From contig NZ_JAEMNX010000028.1 in assembly GCF_016463975.1 (NCBI RefSeq), positions 1 to 46,712 of the forward strand: a stretch of 46,712 nucleotides of DNA, written 5' to 3'. The position numbers and the translations under genes are program-made. Of this stretch, positions 19,392 through 28,810 are shown piece by piece. The stretch is from Marinomonas transparens (GTDB lineage: Bacteria > Pseudomonadota > Gammaproteobacteria > Pseudomonadales > Marinomonadaceae). Under the pieces are notes generated by a model. It worked only from the letters and a program-made list of their open reading frames with translations. It did no database searches and was not told where the DNA came from. Positions within the stretch are counted from its first letter, which is position 1, and each line of letters starts with the position of its first letter.

Positions 19392-19817
19392 ATGAGAAAC
19401 TTGCAATGGGAAAAATCACTTTATGAGCACCAACATGCTATGACCAAGCACTTGGATAAGTTTAGAAAACGAAATAAAAACATCGAATTATCAGTTGATG
19501 AAATCATGGTCATACAACACTCCTTTCAACTGCTCGTCGCTTCTATGCTGGACTTAGCTCAATACGTGTTAAAACATCACTACCAGACAGAAACAACCTC
19601 CCGGAAAGACGTTCTCAAAGCCCTGATTCAGCATAAAGATGTCACCTACGAACAAGCAGAGCAAATGAAGCACCTCATTTCTTTACGTGATCAGATTCTT
19701 TATGACTATTTAGAAGAGCATTTTGCTAGTTTAGAAGAGGCAATGGCACTTAGGCGCTACAGCTTAGTGGAAATGCTAACAAAAGAATGGACGAATAGAC
19801 TCTCAAGCGCGGCTTAA
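19392..19817 (+). CDS. HepT-like (DUF86-type) protein with altered active-site motif
   Basis: This 141-residue helical protein resembles HepT toxins and DUF86 proteins of the HEPN class. Compare the middle helices (MVIQHSFQLLVASMLDLAQYVLKHH) and the helix LISLRDQILYDYLEEHF. HepT RNases carry an Rx4HxY motif here; this protein has RDQILYDY, so the catalytic histidine position is tyrosine. No MntA-like nucleotidyltransferase lies beside it, and both neighbours are normal chromosomal genes. It may therefore be an inactive relative with a structural or regulatory role. The ribosome site GAGGAAAG precedes the ATG. The family assignment is by eye and moderate. Confidence 0.55.
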   Translation: MRNLQWEKSLYEHQHAMTKHLDKFRKRNKNIELSVDEIMVIQHSFQLLVASMLDLAQYVLKHHYQTETTSRKDVLKALIQHKDVTYEQAEQMKHLISLRDQILYDYLEEHFASLEEAMALRRYSLVEMLTKEWTNRLSSAA

Positions 19818-19840
19818 ATACGTAATAAACCGGCTAAAAA

Positions 19841-20764
19841 TTAAGCACTAGTATCGGAAAAGGCTTGCTTTAATAGTCCTCTAAACCACAAATGAGCGGT
19901 GTCATGTTGGAACCGCTCATGCCAAATCATAGAGTAGTCAAACTCACGGCTCGCAAAGGGTAATTCATATAAACCTAAGTCAGTCACAGTTGACACCATG
20001 TCCTCAGCAAACAACCTAGGCACCGTCAGCAATAAATCACTGTCCATTACTATACGAGCCGCCGGTACAAAATTAGGTAACTGTATCGCCACATGACGCT
20101 TATGGCCCATTTTCTCCAACTCTCTGTCCACGGCGAAGTATTCTCGACGCCCTAAGACAACTTGCACATGATCCGCTTGTACATAACCTTCAATAGTCAA
20201 CTCATCCCCATTAATGTCAGGATGCCCTTTACGCGCTAAGCACACCATGCGATCACTCTTTAAACGCATGGTTCTAATGCCACTAGGTGGCTCTTTTGAT
20301 AAAACCGCGACCGCCAAATCAATATCTGTTTGACCTAACCCGACAGTCATATCATCACTCCAAGCCTTCACATCTAAAATCGCGTTCGGTGCTTCCTGCC
20401 GAAAACGATCCAGAATCTGTGACAATACCGTCAAAGCACCAAAGTCTGTTGTTGATAGGGTAAACCTTCGCTTACTGGTCGCAGGAATAAACTCCGTTGG
20501 CTGAACAAGGTTTTCAAGACCTTTTAGCATATCAGATAAAAAAGGCGACAAGCTTTCAGTTCTTGAAGTTGGAGATAACCCATGGGAAGTTCGAACAAAT
20601 AGAGGGTCGTTGAACACATCTCTTAAACGAGATAAAGAGCGACTGACAGCTGGCTGAGAGACATTTAGGCGAATAGCAGCCTTGGTGACATTAAGTTCTT
20701 CAATTAAAACCTGAAAAATATATAACAAGTTCAAATCGATATCCGATAATTTTACCTCTGACAT
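19841..20764 (-). CDS. LysR-family transcriptional regulator
   Basis: A 307-residue regulator with the typical N-terminal helix-turn-helix (DLNLLYIFQVLIEELNVTKAA, then SQPAVSRSLSRLRDVFNDPLFVR) and a C-terminal periplasmic-binding-like ligand domain. The N-terminal type with DxNLL and NDPLFVR belongs to the NodD/LeuO-like LysR branch. It converges on the HepT-like gene, and serB follows downstream on the same strand after its own start region. Target and ligand unknown. Confidence 0.92.
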   Translation of the reverse strand: MSEVKLSDIDLNLLYIFQVLIEELNVTKAAIRLNVSQPAVSRSLSRLRDVFNDPLFVRTSHGLSPTSRTESLSPFLSDMLKGLENLVQPTEFIPATSKRRFTLSTTDFGALTVLSQILDRFRQEAPNAILDVKAWSDDMTVGLGQTDIDLAVAVLSKEPPSGIRTMRLKSDRMVCLARKGHPDINGDELTIEGYVQADHVQVVLGRREYFAVDRELEKMGHKRHVAIQLPNFVPAARIVMDSDLLLTVPRLFAEDMVSTVTDLGLYELPFASREFDYSMIWHERFQHDTAHLWFRGLLKQAFSDTSA

Positions 20765-20867
20765 AATATTGCCCCATTAGGCTCGCTATAATTATAACTA
20801 AAGATCATAACAAGCTTTTACGGATAACAGTAGGTCATAAGAAAAAACACAGGCTAACGCTAGATAA

Positions 20868-21779
20868 TCAGCTGCTTATTTTTTGAATATCTGCAGAAGT
20901 CATCCCTAATAAATACAAAATGCCCTCTAACCCTAAATTATTCATTGGGCATGGTGCCTGCTTTCTTACCAAGGGTTTAGCGTGCAATGCGACCCCTAAA
21001 GCTGCTTGATTCAACATCAACAAATCATTAGCACCATCGCCACAGGCAATAGTTTGCGGCCAATCAACATTTTGCGCCTCAACAATTTGGCCAAGTAATA
21101 ACTTCTTCCGTTCGCCATCCACAATAGGCCCAAGGTGCTTACCCGTTAATTGATTATCTTGGATTTCCAGCACATTAGCATGCACTTCACTCATACCATA
21201 TTGCTGTTGAACTCGATCAGCGAAATAGGTGAAACCACCGGACAAAATCGCTGTGTGCCAGCCATAATGGTGCAGCACCTTCATCAGAGTCGCAATCCCA
21301 TCCATATGAACAATGCGTTGATAGACACCATCCATTACGTCACGACTTAAACCCTTTAATAAAGACAGACGCTGAACAAAGCTCTCAACAAAATCAATCT
21401 CACCTCGCATCGCACTCGCCGTCACTGCGGAAATTTTTTCACCGATACCGGCATCAACAGCCAATTCATCCATTACTTCTGCTTTAATAAGAGTAGAATC
21501 CATATCAAATACAGCAACGCCGGGCGTATGAATATCGAGCTTTGTAGACTGACAAATATGATCAATCCCAGTTTCATCAGATAAGCTCAACAAGTCAGCT
21601 CGAAGAAATTGAAAATCAGTAACATGGCTTGTTAAATCGACTTGAACAACAGAAATCAAGTCTCCAGCCGTTGTTAAAAAACGAGGGTTGCCCATCAAAC
21701 CACGCTGACCTAACCAAGCGTTAAAACGGTTAAGATAATCTGATGTAAAAGAACCGATAAGAGTAATACTAGCAGACAT
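20868..21779 (-). CDS. serB: Phosphoserine phosphatase
   Basis: SerB dephosphorylates phosphoserine, the last step of serine synthesis. The HAD motif I is VFDMDSTLIKAEVMDELA, motif II is ILSGGFTYFA, and motif III/IV includes ACGDGANDLLML. Family members of this type have an ACT-like N-terminal region, and residues 1-90 fit that. It is divergent from the YtjB-like gene at 21934, the same arrangement as serB and ytjB in E. coli. Length 303 is typical. Confidence 0.95.
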   Translation of the reverse strand: MSASITLIGSFTSDYLNRFNAWLGQRGLMGNPRFLTTAGDLISVVQVDLTSHVTDFQFLRADLLSLSDETGIDHICQSTKLDIHTPGVAVFDMDSTLIKAEVMDELAVDAGIGEKISAVTASAMRGEIDFVESFVQRLSLLKGLSRDVMDGVYQRIVHMDGIATLMKVLHHYGWHTAILSGGFTYFADRVQQQYGMSEVHANVLEIQDNQLTGKHLGPIVDGERKKLLLGQIVEAQNVDWPQTIACGDGANDLLMLNQAALGVALHAKPLVRKQAPCPMNNLGLEGILYLLGMTSADIQKISS

Positions 21780-21933
21780 AGGACTTCCTCATTTAATAAG
21801 GGCGCTACTATACCAAAACACCAAGCCCCAACTCTACTTTAAAGAATTAAGAAAATGGTCGATATGATGTGTATACTTTGATTACAAAGACACAGTTTCA
21901 AACCTGATCAACGAGTTAACCCGAAGGAAATGG

Positions 21934-23364
21934 ATGAACACCCAACTCAAAAGTAACTTTATTACGCACTTTTTGCGTAGGAAGCTTACCGCCACCATCA
22001 TTACTGTCACCACATTCGTTTCGTTAATGATTCTGGCTGTGTGTATTTTTTGGTACACGATGACGCACGCCTTAGGAAACTATCTCTCCCAACAAACCGA
22101 AGTACTGGGTAGCAGCTTAGCCACACAAGCCGCTTTTAATGCCACTCAATCCATTTTAACCAACGACCTATTAAGCCTCAACGTACTCCTCAACAGACTA
22201 GTCGTTGACGAAAACATTCTCAGCGCCCGCGTTTATAACAAAAAAGATGAACTACTCGCTGAAGCCGACAGCGGAAATTCAAGCATCAAATCTGAGCAAG
22301 ACTTTAGACCCAGTGATAAACAACGAGTCTATAGTTCAAGCATCAAATTCCGCGATGAAATCGTTGGACACGTCTTAATTACCTTAGATAAAACGCCAGC
22401 CCAAGCCACCTTACAGCACCTGAATAATTTATTAATTGGTGTCGCTATCTTCATTTGCACTATTGCTTTGCTGTTCGTGGCTCTGATCACAAAATGGTTA
22501 TTTTCGCCTATTAATGAGACAACGGATGCCCTTAAATCCCTTGTCAAAGGCCAGAAACTAGAAGAATTATCAACTCCTTTTTTCAAAGAGGCGAGAGAAC
22601 TCCGTGAAGCAACAACACAAATCCCTCCCTTAAAGCCAGCGAAAAAAACCAATGTGACAGCCGATAAGCCAATAGTTTCTAATGCTCCAGCAAAAGTACA
22701 GTTTGAAATTAACTTCGATGAAATATTTGAAGAGTCAAGGCAACGCAGCTGTGTCTTATACTTTGACATTCTCAACCTAGAAAAATGGTATGAGAAAATG
22801 GCCCCTTTACAAGTATCAAACCTACTAACCCCAATATACCGTGCCATCTTTCAAGCCAGCGATGCATATTTAGGGCAGGTACACCAATATAAAAATGACT
22901 CTGTACTGGTCTTCTTCAGTGCTGCGGACTGTGAAGATAACCTATACATCAATGCTGTGAGTACAGCCCAGCTATTTTTAGGGGTAGTAGATAAATTACT
23001 CGAAAACGAGCTTTATAAAGATATACCAAAACTGGATTTTCATTTAGGGTTGCATCAAGGTAACTCGAACGTAACACAGATGGTCTATAACAATACCTTT
23101 GAACCAGAACAGATCGAAAAGTTACTCTCTGACATTGAATTTATCAGTCAGTCTGAAAGCATTAATGCTCTGGTTATTAGCGAAGACATCTTCACCCTGT
23201 CACAAATACAAAATCGTGTATTTACTGGCTTACCTGAAATCATAGAGTCAGAAGGGAGAGAAGCAATGGCGTATGAAGTCAAAGGCATGTCAGATAAATA
23301 CAAGCAAAAAATCCAGCAACATATCAAAGAAATAAGCCAACCTTCAAACCACGAAGAAGCCTAA
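21934..23364 (+). CDS. YtjB/AhpA-like membrane protein with a degenerate nucleotide-cyclase-like domain
   Basis: A 476-residue protein divergent from serB, as ytjB (smp) is in enterics. Membrane segments lie at about residues 20-42 and 165-188, with a periplasmic loop between them. Residues about 270-460 are not part of the short enteric protein. They resemble a class III adenylate/guanylate cyclase fold: VLYFDI (Asp278) in the first metal strand, HQYKNDSVLVFF (Asp322) in place of the GD turn, then FHLGLHQGNSN and ALVISEDIF. The expected VNxAxR active-site helix reads DIEFISQSES, so catalysis is unlikely. It may be a sensory or scaffolding remnant. The cyclase assignment is by eye. Confidence 0.7.
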   Translation: MNTQLKSNFITHFLRRKLTATIITVTTFVSLMILAVCIFWYTMTHALGNYLSQQTEVLGSSLATQAAFNATQSILTNDLLSLNVLLNRLVVDENILSARVYNKKDELLAEADSGNSSIKSEQDFRPSDKQRVYSSSIKFRDEIVGHVLITLDKTPAQATLQHLNNLLIGVAIFICTIALLFVALITKWLFSPINETTDALKSLVKGQKLEELSTPFFKEARELREATTQIPPLKPAKKTNVTADKPIVSNAPAKVQFEINFDEIFEESRQRSCVLYFDILNLEKWYEKMAPLQVSNLLTPIYRAIFQASDAYLGQVHQYKNDSVLVFFSAADCEDNLYINAVSTAQLFLGVVDKLLENELYKDIPKLDFHLGLHQGNSNVTQMVYNNTFEPEQIEKLLSDIEFISQSESINALVISEDIFTLSQIQNRVFTGLPEIIESEGREAMAYEVKGMSDKYKQKIQQHIKEISQPSNHEEA

Positions 23365-23402
23365 AGAATCTAAATATATTAACCTCAGTCAGTTTTATAA
23401 TA

Positions 23403-23432
23403 AAAAAGACCAACTCAAGCTGATCTTTTTTT
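23403..23432. terminator. Terminator between the YtjB-like gene and rpoS
   Basis: AAAAAGA and TCTTTTT arms (23403-23409 and 23424-23430), extended inward by CA/TG across one mismatch, bracket a short loop. Poly-A and poly-T on either side suit termination of both converging genes. Confidence 0.7.
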
Positions 23433-23462
23433 GTTAAGTACTCTTACCTAAGACTCCACTCC

Positions 23463-24494
23463 TCAATGATTAAAGCAAGTTACATCGTCTAATGACAAAC
23501 CTTCCTTATCCATAATCAAGCGAAGCTTACGCAATGCTTCTACCTGAATTTGACGTACACGCTCACGCGTCAAACCTATCTCTGCCCCCACATTTTCTAA
23601 TGTGCTTGGTTCATAACCTCGCAAACCAAAACGGCGAGTAATCACTTCACATTGCTTCTCATTCAATTCATCTAGCCAATGCTCAATGCTTTGTAACACA
23701 TCACCTTCCTGGCGATCTTCTTCTGGCCCTTGATGCTGAGTATCCGCTAAGACTTCAACTAAACTCTTATCATAACCTTCACCACCAATAGGAGAGTCAA
23801 TGGAACTCATCCTCTCATTAAGCCCAAGCATTTTTTGCACATCCGCCACAGGACGATCAAGCATGGCAGCAATTTCTTCTGCACTTGGCTCATGATCCAG
23901 TTTTTGAGTAAGTTCTCGGGCAGCACGTAAATAAACATTAAGCTCTTTTACCACATGAATCGGCAGACGAATCGTGCGGGTCTGATTCATAATAGCTCGT
24001 TCAATCGTTTGGCGAATCCACCAAGTTGCGTAGGTTGAAAAACGAAAGCCACGTTCAGGATCAAATTTTTCAACAGCGCGAATTAATCCAAGATTGCCTT
24101 CTTCAATCAAATCCAGCAAAGACAAGCCGCGATTTAAGTAACGACGTGAAATTTTCACCACCAAACGCAGATTACTGACAATCATACGTTGACGTGCTTT
24201 TTCATCTCCTTTTAAAGCAAGACGAGCAAAATACACCTCCTCCTCTGCGGATAATAAGGGAGAAAAGCCAATTTCACTCAAATAAAGTTGAGTAACATCG
24301 AGATTCTTACCGGAATCTTCATCGGTATAGCGTGCACTAACGGCAGATTCAAATGCTTCATCGGCTAGGTCCTCATCGACCAAATCGTCCTTTACTGCAT
24401 CTAAAATAAATTCGCCTGACTCTGACATTTTAGAACTTACTGCTTCCATAGTGACTGCTTCCATAGTGGTCGATTTCATAGTAGCTGATTTCAT
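23463..24494 (-). CDS. rpoS: RNA polymerase sigma factor RpoS
   Basis: The stationary-phase and general-stress sigma factor. Regions are clear: 1.2 ([21 protein letters not shown]), 2 ([43 protein letters not shown] with [11 protein letters not shown]), 3 ([11 protein letters not shown]) and 4 ([29 protein letters not shown]). The ATG at 24494 has GGAGG close upstream, so the unusual N-terminus is probably translated. That N-terminus consists of four 5-residue repeats ([20 protein letters not shown]). The gene follows nlpD, which in other gammaproteobacteria carries a major rpoS promoter. Confidence 0.97.
   Translation of the reverse strand: MKSATMKSTTMEAVTMEAVSSKMSESGEFILDAVKDDLVDEDLADEAFESAVSARYTDEDSGKNLDVTQLYLSEIGFSPLLSAEEEVYFARLALKGDEKARQRMIVSNLRLVVKISRRYLNRGLSLLDLIEEGNLGLIRAVEKFDPERGFRFSTYATWWIRQTIERAIMNQTRTIRLPIHVVKELNVYLRAARELTQKLDHEPSAEEIAAMLDRPVADVQKMLGLNERMSSIDSPIGGEGYDKSLVEVLADTQHQGPEEDRQEGDVLQSIEHWLDELNEKQCEVITRRFGLRGYEPSTLENVGAEIGLTRERVRQIQVEALRKLRLIMDKEGLSLDDVTCFNH
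24435..24494 (-). repeat. Four imperfect 15-bp tandem repeats at the 5' end of rpoS
   Basis: The first 60 coding bases of rpoS are four 15-base units, each starting with ATG. The last two begin ATGGAAGCAGT and differ only near their ends. Each change in copy number would keep the frame and move the preferred start by five codons. Confidence 0.8.
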
Positions 24495-24538
24495 AATCCC
24501 TCCTCACCCTGCTTCCAAATACTATCGCTTAGTAGGTA

Positions 24539-25399
24539 CTATCGCTTAGGTAAAATATCTTGCGGATTGATAGGCTGACCATCTCGGCGAACTTCAAAAT
24601 GAAGTAACGGCCTGTCATTTCCCTTCCCTCCTATCACAGCAAGAGAATCACCCGCTCGAACATTTTGTTGTTCCTTAACAAGAATCCTTTCGTTATACGC
24701 ATAAGCACTAAGGTAAACCTCGTTATGTTTCACAATGACAAGATTTCCATAACCAATCAAACCGCTACCAGCATAAACAACTGTCCCATCTGCAGCGGCC
24801 TTAACCAGAGCCCCTTGCGTTCCCTTGATGTCTATACCTTTACTACTAACACCAGTGTTTGAAAACCCCCTCACCACCTTACCGTCCACAGGCCACGACC
24901 AAGCCTTAACCTTAACTAGGGGTTTTGTATCTTTTTTATACGTTTTTGTTGAGGCTGTTACCTTAGATTTGACCGCTACTTTAGGACGATTATTCACGGC
25001 TTTAGAAGCCTTATTGGTTGCTTTGTCTGCAACGCGTTGAGAAGAGTTCGCTTTATTTTCTCCTAAGCGAATTTTTTGTTTTGGGTAAATGATATAGGGT
25101 GCATCAATATGATTAAGAGCAGCCAACTCCCTGTAGTCCAGACCATAGCGAAACGCAATAGAGAACAGGGTTTCACCGCTTTCTACACGATGATAGCCCG
25201 ATGCAGGAAGGGAAGAGACACTCGCATTATTCGACGCATAGCTTGGACTATTTTCTGTAGGAAAATGAATGACTTCATAAGCACAACCCGTTAGCAAAAA
25301 GCACAGCATTATTACTCTACTCACCAACCAAGTTAGCGATAGAAAACAATTCTTCTTAAATGCCAAACTAACGATAGTTTTATACCCCATTAAATGCAT
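24539..25399 (-). CDS. nlpD: NlpD-like murein hydrolase activator lipoprotein
   Basis: NlpD activates the AmiC amidase in cell separation. The 286-residue protein has a lipobox (LLTGC, Cys38), a LysM domain at about residues 68-112 (YHRVESGETLFSIAFRYG to IIYPKQKIRL), a basic linker, and a C-terminal LytM/M23 domain (GYGNLVIVKHNEVYLSAYAYN to LLHFEVRRDGQPINP). The metal-binding histidine is replaced in SKGIDIKG, as in E. coli NlpD, so it is an activator, not an active peptidase. The signal peptide is somewhat long and the true start may be internal. It lies directly before rpoS. Confidence 0.93.
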   Translation of the reverse strand: MHLMGYKTIVSLAFKKNCFLSLTWLVSRVIMLCFLLTGCAYEVIHFPTENSPSYASNNASVSSLPASGYHRVESGETLFSIAFRYGLDYRELAALNHIDAPYIIYPKQKIRLGENKANSSQRVADKATNKASKAVNNRPKVAVKSKVTASTKTYKKDTKPLVKVKAWSWPVDGKVVRGFSNTGVSSKGIDIKGTQGALVKAAADGTVVYAGSGLIGYGNLVIVKHNEVYLSAYAYNERILVKEQQNVRAGDSLAVIGGKGNDRPLLHFEVRRDGQPINPQDILPKR

Positions 25400-25416
25400 A
25401 TGTAGTGAATTGATGC

Positions 25417-26337
25417 CTATTTGTCGACGTTCCGTAAAGATATGTAATAAATGAGAATCACACTCAACAACCCAACTAAAATGAAAACCAAAGGCAGCAT
25501 AAAATCATCAAGCCAATAGAAGCTAGGCACATGCCAGGGTAGGACTAAATGCTCTTCCATTGACATTTTTTTGTCGCCAACCATAGCCCAACTGTCTATG
25601 ATTTTCCATGGCCATACTTTCACTAAAGCCCCTAACATTACCCCTGTTAACACGGCCAATGTCATCGACCTTGCATGATCTAATAAATAATGCAGCACCT
25701 TAGAAAAGCTCAATAAGCCAATCAGAGCGCCAGTGGAAAATACTAATATCACGGCAATATCAAAGCCTTTCACCGCACTAAGAATAAAACCATACATGCC
25801 CATCATCAGTAGCAAAAAGCTGCCTGATATACCCGGTAAAATCATCGCACAAATGGCAATCATGCCAGCAAAAAACACCATTATATAAGAAGTACCAAAC
25901 TGACTTGGAACCAATAAAGAGAGAGCGGCACCAACAGCAATTCCAATAATCAAAACGAATAAATGAGCCCAACTAAAACCCCTTATTTGACTCACTAAAA
26001 AATAAGCTGAAGCGAGAATCAAACCAAAAAAGAAGCTCCATACATAACTGGGGTAAGTGGCTAATAAGTGTGTTATCAAGCCTGCAATCGCAAGAATACT
26101 CGTCATAATCCCTAGGGCTAATGGCAGTAAAAATACACCATCAAAGTGACGCCAAAGGCCTTTGAAATCGCCTTTAAATAGCAAACCAATGCTCTCTTTA
26201 TTGACCCCACTCAAAGCACCAAGCAATCGATCATAGATGCCTAAAATAAAGGCAATCGTCCCGCCAGACACACCAGGCACCACATCAGCCGCCCCCATCA
26301 TCACACCACTAAGATATATTTTTAGCCATTTAGGCAT
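25417..26337 (-). CDS. DUF368 membrane protein, probable undecaprenyl-phosphate translocase
   Basis: A 306-residue inner-membrane protein of the DUF368 family. Members (PopT in Vibrio cholerae) recycle undecaprenyl phosphate across the membrane for cell wall and surface polymer synthesis. Family motifs are GAADVVPGVSGGTIAFILGIYDRLL and, in the second half, ILPGISGSFLLLMMGMY, an inverted repeat of the same kind. It overlaps pcm by 8 bases and precedes nlpD, so cell-envelope genes are grouped inside the surE-pcm-nlpD-rpoS block. Confidence 0.9.
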   Translation of the reverse strand: MPKWLKIYLSGVMMGAADVVPGVSGGTIAFILGIYDRLLGALSGVNKESIGLLFKGDFKGLWRHFDGVFLLPLALGIMTSILAIAGLITHLLATYPSYVWSFFFGLILASAYFLVSQIRGFSWAHLFVLIIGIAVGAALSLLVPSQFGTSYIMVFFAGMIAICAMILPGISGSFLLLMMGMYGFILSAVKGFDIAVILVFSTGALIGLLSFSKVLHYLLDHARSMTLAVLTGVMLGALVKVWPWKIIDSWAMVGDKKMSMEEHLVLPWHVPSFYWLDDFMLPLVFILVGLLSVILIYYISLRNVDK

Positions 26338-26995
26338 GTTCTAACCCTTCCAATAAAGGCACAAAATGTGCCGACTCCGTTCCCAAACATTTCCAACGAT
26401 CCCCTTCCTTTCGCCAGCAACCAATCTGCGGACTCGGATGATCAATTGGCATAATCAAAATACCCTGCTCTTTTAGACAACCCGTTAATGCTAAAGGCAC
26501 CTTACTGGCCATTGCAGTAATAATCACAGCATCCATTTCGACTTTATGCGGCCAACCAGCCTGACCATCAGCAAACATATATTCGACATTATTCACCTGC
26601 ATTGCCGACAAGCGTTTTTTGGCTTGAGTATAAAGCGCTTTCTGGCGCTCTATCGTGTGCACCTTATTAAAAAAGTGCGCCAAGATCCGTGTTTGATAAC
26701 CAGAGCCTGTCCCCACCTCTAACACACGCCCCAGACGTGCATATTCTAATAACCATTCAGTCATTCTTGCCACGGTAAGTGGCTGACTGATCGTCTGATT
26801 ACGTCCTATAGGAAGAGGAGTCGCTGAATAAGCCAAATGGGAAAAAGCAGGCTCTACAAATTCATGGCGAGGTAAAGAGCCCATCAAAACCAACAATTCA
26901 GGATGACTAATACCCTGCTCCATAAGTTGATGAACCATGTTAGCCGCCCTAGGCTCGCTGTTTTTGACTAACCAAGTAAGATCGTGTTGGCTCAT
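26330..26995 (-). CDS. pcm: Protein-L-isoaspartate O-methyltransferase
   Basis: Pcm repairs isoaspartyl residues in aged proteins using S-adenosylmethionine. The 221-residue protein has the SAM-binding motif VLEVGTGSGYQTRILA and the family stretches PRHEFVEPAF and PIGRNQTISQP. It overlaps surE by four bases (ATGA) and DUF368 by eight, showing one transcription unit. Confidence 0.95.
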   Translation of the reverse strand: MSQHDLTWLVKNSEPRAANMVHQLMEQGISHPELLVLMGSLPRHEFVEPAFSHLAYSATPLPIGRNQTISQPLTVARMTEWLLEYARLGRVLEVGTGSGYQTRILAHFFNKVHTIERQKALYTQAKKRLSAMQVNNVEYMFADGQAGWPHKVEMDAVIITAMASKVPLALTGCLKEQGILIMPIDHPSPQIGCWRKEGDRWKCLGTESAHFVPLLEGLEHA

Positions 26996-27738
26996 AAGGC
27001 TAAAGAATCAATCCATGTTTCTAAAGGGGTTTTTGCATCATGACAAGTCATGTCGGTATGAATGGGGGTAACTGAAACATACCCAGCTTCAATCGCACTA
27101 AAATCAGTGCCGGGTGAAGCATCATGGGGAGCGGACAAAGCACCGATCCAAAAGCTCGGCACCCCACGAGGGTGTTGCGCAGAAATAGGGCTTTGTGCCT
27201 GATGACGATAGCCCAAACGCGTTACCTGTAAGCCCTTTAAAGCAGCATAAGGTACATCAGGCACATTGATATTCAATAAGATACCAGCAGGTAAGGTAAG
27301 AGTATGAGAGTCTTTCAGCAACTGTATAACCACTCTCGCTGCGGTATCAAAGTGTTGATCCCCCACTAAAGACACGGCCAAAGCAGGACGACCAAGATGA
27401 CGTGCTTCCATCGCCGCAGCGACCGTACCGGAATAAATCACATCATCACCAAGATTAGGACCATGATTAATACCAGAAACCACTACATCCACTGGGCCAT
27501 CAATTACCCCAGACAAAGCCAAGTTCACACAATCCGTTGGCGTGCCATCAACGCGATATTGGTGTTCTGCGACCTTAGTGGGCTGCAAAGGACGCGTTAG
27601 GGTTAAAGAGTTACTCGCACCACTACGATTACGATCTGGGGCAACAACTAAAATCTCGTACTCTTCCTCAAGATAACGAGCCAAGGTTTGTATCCCTATG
27701 GCATCGATACCATCATCATTGGCGATCAAAATTCTCAT
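26992..27738 (-). CDS. surE: 5'-nucleotidase SurE
   Basis: SurE removes phosphate from nucleoside monophosphates and contributes to stationary-phase survival. The N-terminus [15 protein letters not shown] holds the metal-binding Asp-Asp pair, followed by APDRNRSGASNSLTL and VVSGINHGPNLGDDVIYSGTVAAAMEA. It overlaps truD by 23 bases at its start and pcm by four at its end. Confidence 0.96.
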   Translation of the reverse strand: MRILIANDDGIDAIGIQTLARYLEEEYEILVVAPDRNRSGASNSLTLTRPLQPTKVAEHQYRVDGTPTDCVNLALSGVIDGPVDVVVSGINHGPNLGDDVIYSGTVAAAMEARHLGRPALAVSLVGDQHFDTAARVVIQLLKDSHTLTLPAGILLNINVPDVPYAALKGLQVTRLGYRHQAQSPISAQHPRGVPSFWIGALSAPHDASPGTDFSAIEAGYVSVTPIHTDMTCHDAKTPLETWIDSLAL

Positions 27739-28810
27739 GGTGTATCTCTGCTGATTTATCCGTAAAATCTATCATTTCGCGTAAAACACTGGTTGCAAAA
27801 CAGCCTTTTGTTAACGAAAACTCCACTATCAACTGTGGTTTTTCTTCGCCCTTATTAAGCAATTCCCACGCCATATCAATAGGCACGAGACGCGCTAAGC
27901 GACTGTCTCGGGAAAGGTCAAAAGCAAGCAAAGCCGCCACCAACTCACTATCCTCAGCCAACGACTCTTTAATCGCCAACTCACGCGGTTTTCCTGTTCC
28001 GGCTTCCCAGCCTTCACTGATGAGAGGCAACACCGGGCTGATAGCCCCTTTCATGGCACTCAGATGCATCTGAGGTGTCATCTCTCTGACGCGAAACTGC
28101 TCATCCGTTCGTTGTAATTGGCCAATATCACCATCACACAAACGCGCCCACATGCCATTATCAACCTGATCACTTAAAGCTTGATTAAAGCACCAGGAGC
28201 GGATCGCCGATAACCAAAAGGATTCTGTTTTTGACAACTTACGACGGCTTTGCCGTCCTTGTAAAACAAAGCCTTTGCCGTTATGCAAGTTGTTGCCGTT
28301 TATACCAAAACGTTGCGGACCATAATAATTAGGTACGCCTGCCTGCTTTATCAGATTTAAACGCGTAGTCAGTTCATCCAAGTCACCCTCTAACTCACGC
28401 AACCGCAATACGAAGCGATTGCCAATATGCGCGCCTGTGCGCAACTTTTTAGAATGGCGTAACTGCGCAATCACACGCACACTCTCCGGCTCTCTAAAAG
28501 CCTCATCAAGGGCAGATAAATCAGGTTCTTTATTCAATACATGAAGGCAAAACCACTGGCGGGTACAAGCATGACGATCCTTCACACCACTGTAAGTCAC
28601 CTTATTAGGGGCAATACCCGCGACTTGCGCCAAACGCTTAGCAAGAAAGTCCGTATTCACCCCAAGCTTTTCAATAAAAACAAAGCAAAATTCGCCCTTA
28701 CCATCTGGCTCAAAACCCAATTGCTCTTCGACATAAAAGTCTTGTACGTTGGTTTTTAAATCACCCGTGATCGTCGGCTTAGACCAAGCGTATCGCCATT
28801 CGGTATTCAT
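27716..28810 (-). CDS. truD: tRNA pseudouridine(13) synthase TruD
   Basis: TruD makes pseudouridine at position 13 of tRNA-Glu. The motif [19 protein letters not shown] holds the catalytic aspartate, and [14 protein letters not shown] and [11 protein letters not shown] are typical. The length of 364 residues fits the family. It overlaps surE by 23 bases and ispF by four. Confidence 0.95.
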   Translation of the reverse strand: MNTEWRYAWSKPTITGDLKTNVQDFYVEEQLGFEPDGKGEFCFVFIEKLGVNTDFLAKRLAQVAGIAPNKVTYSGVKDRHACTRQWFCLHVLNKEPDLSALDEAFREPESVRVIAQLRHSKKLRTGAHIGNRFVLRLRELEGDLDELTTRLNLIKQAGVPNYYGPQRFGINGNNLHNGKGFVLQGRQSRRKLSKTESFWLSAIRSWCFNQALSDQVDNGMWARLCDGDIGQLQRTDEQFRVREMTPQMHLSAMKGAISPVLPLISEGWEAGTGKPRELAIKESLAEDSELVAALLAFDLSRDSRLARLVPIDMAWELLNKGEEKPQLIVEFSLTKGCFATSVLREMIDFTDKSAEIHHENFDRQ

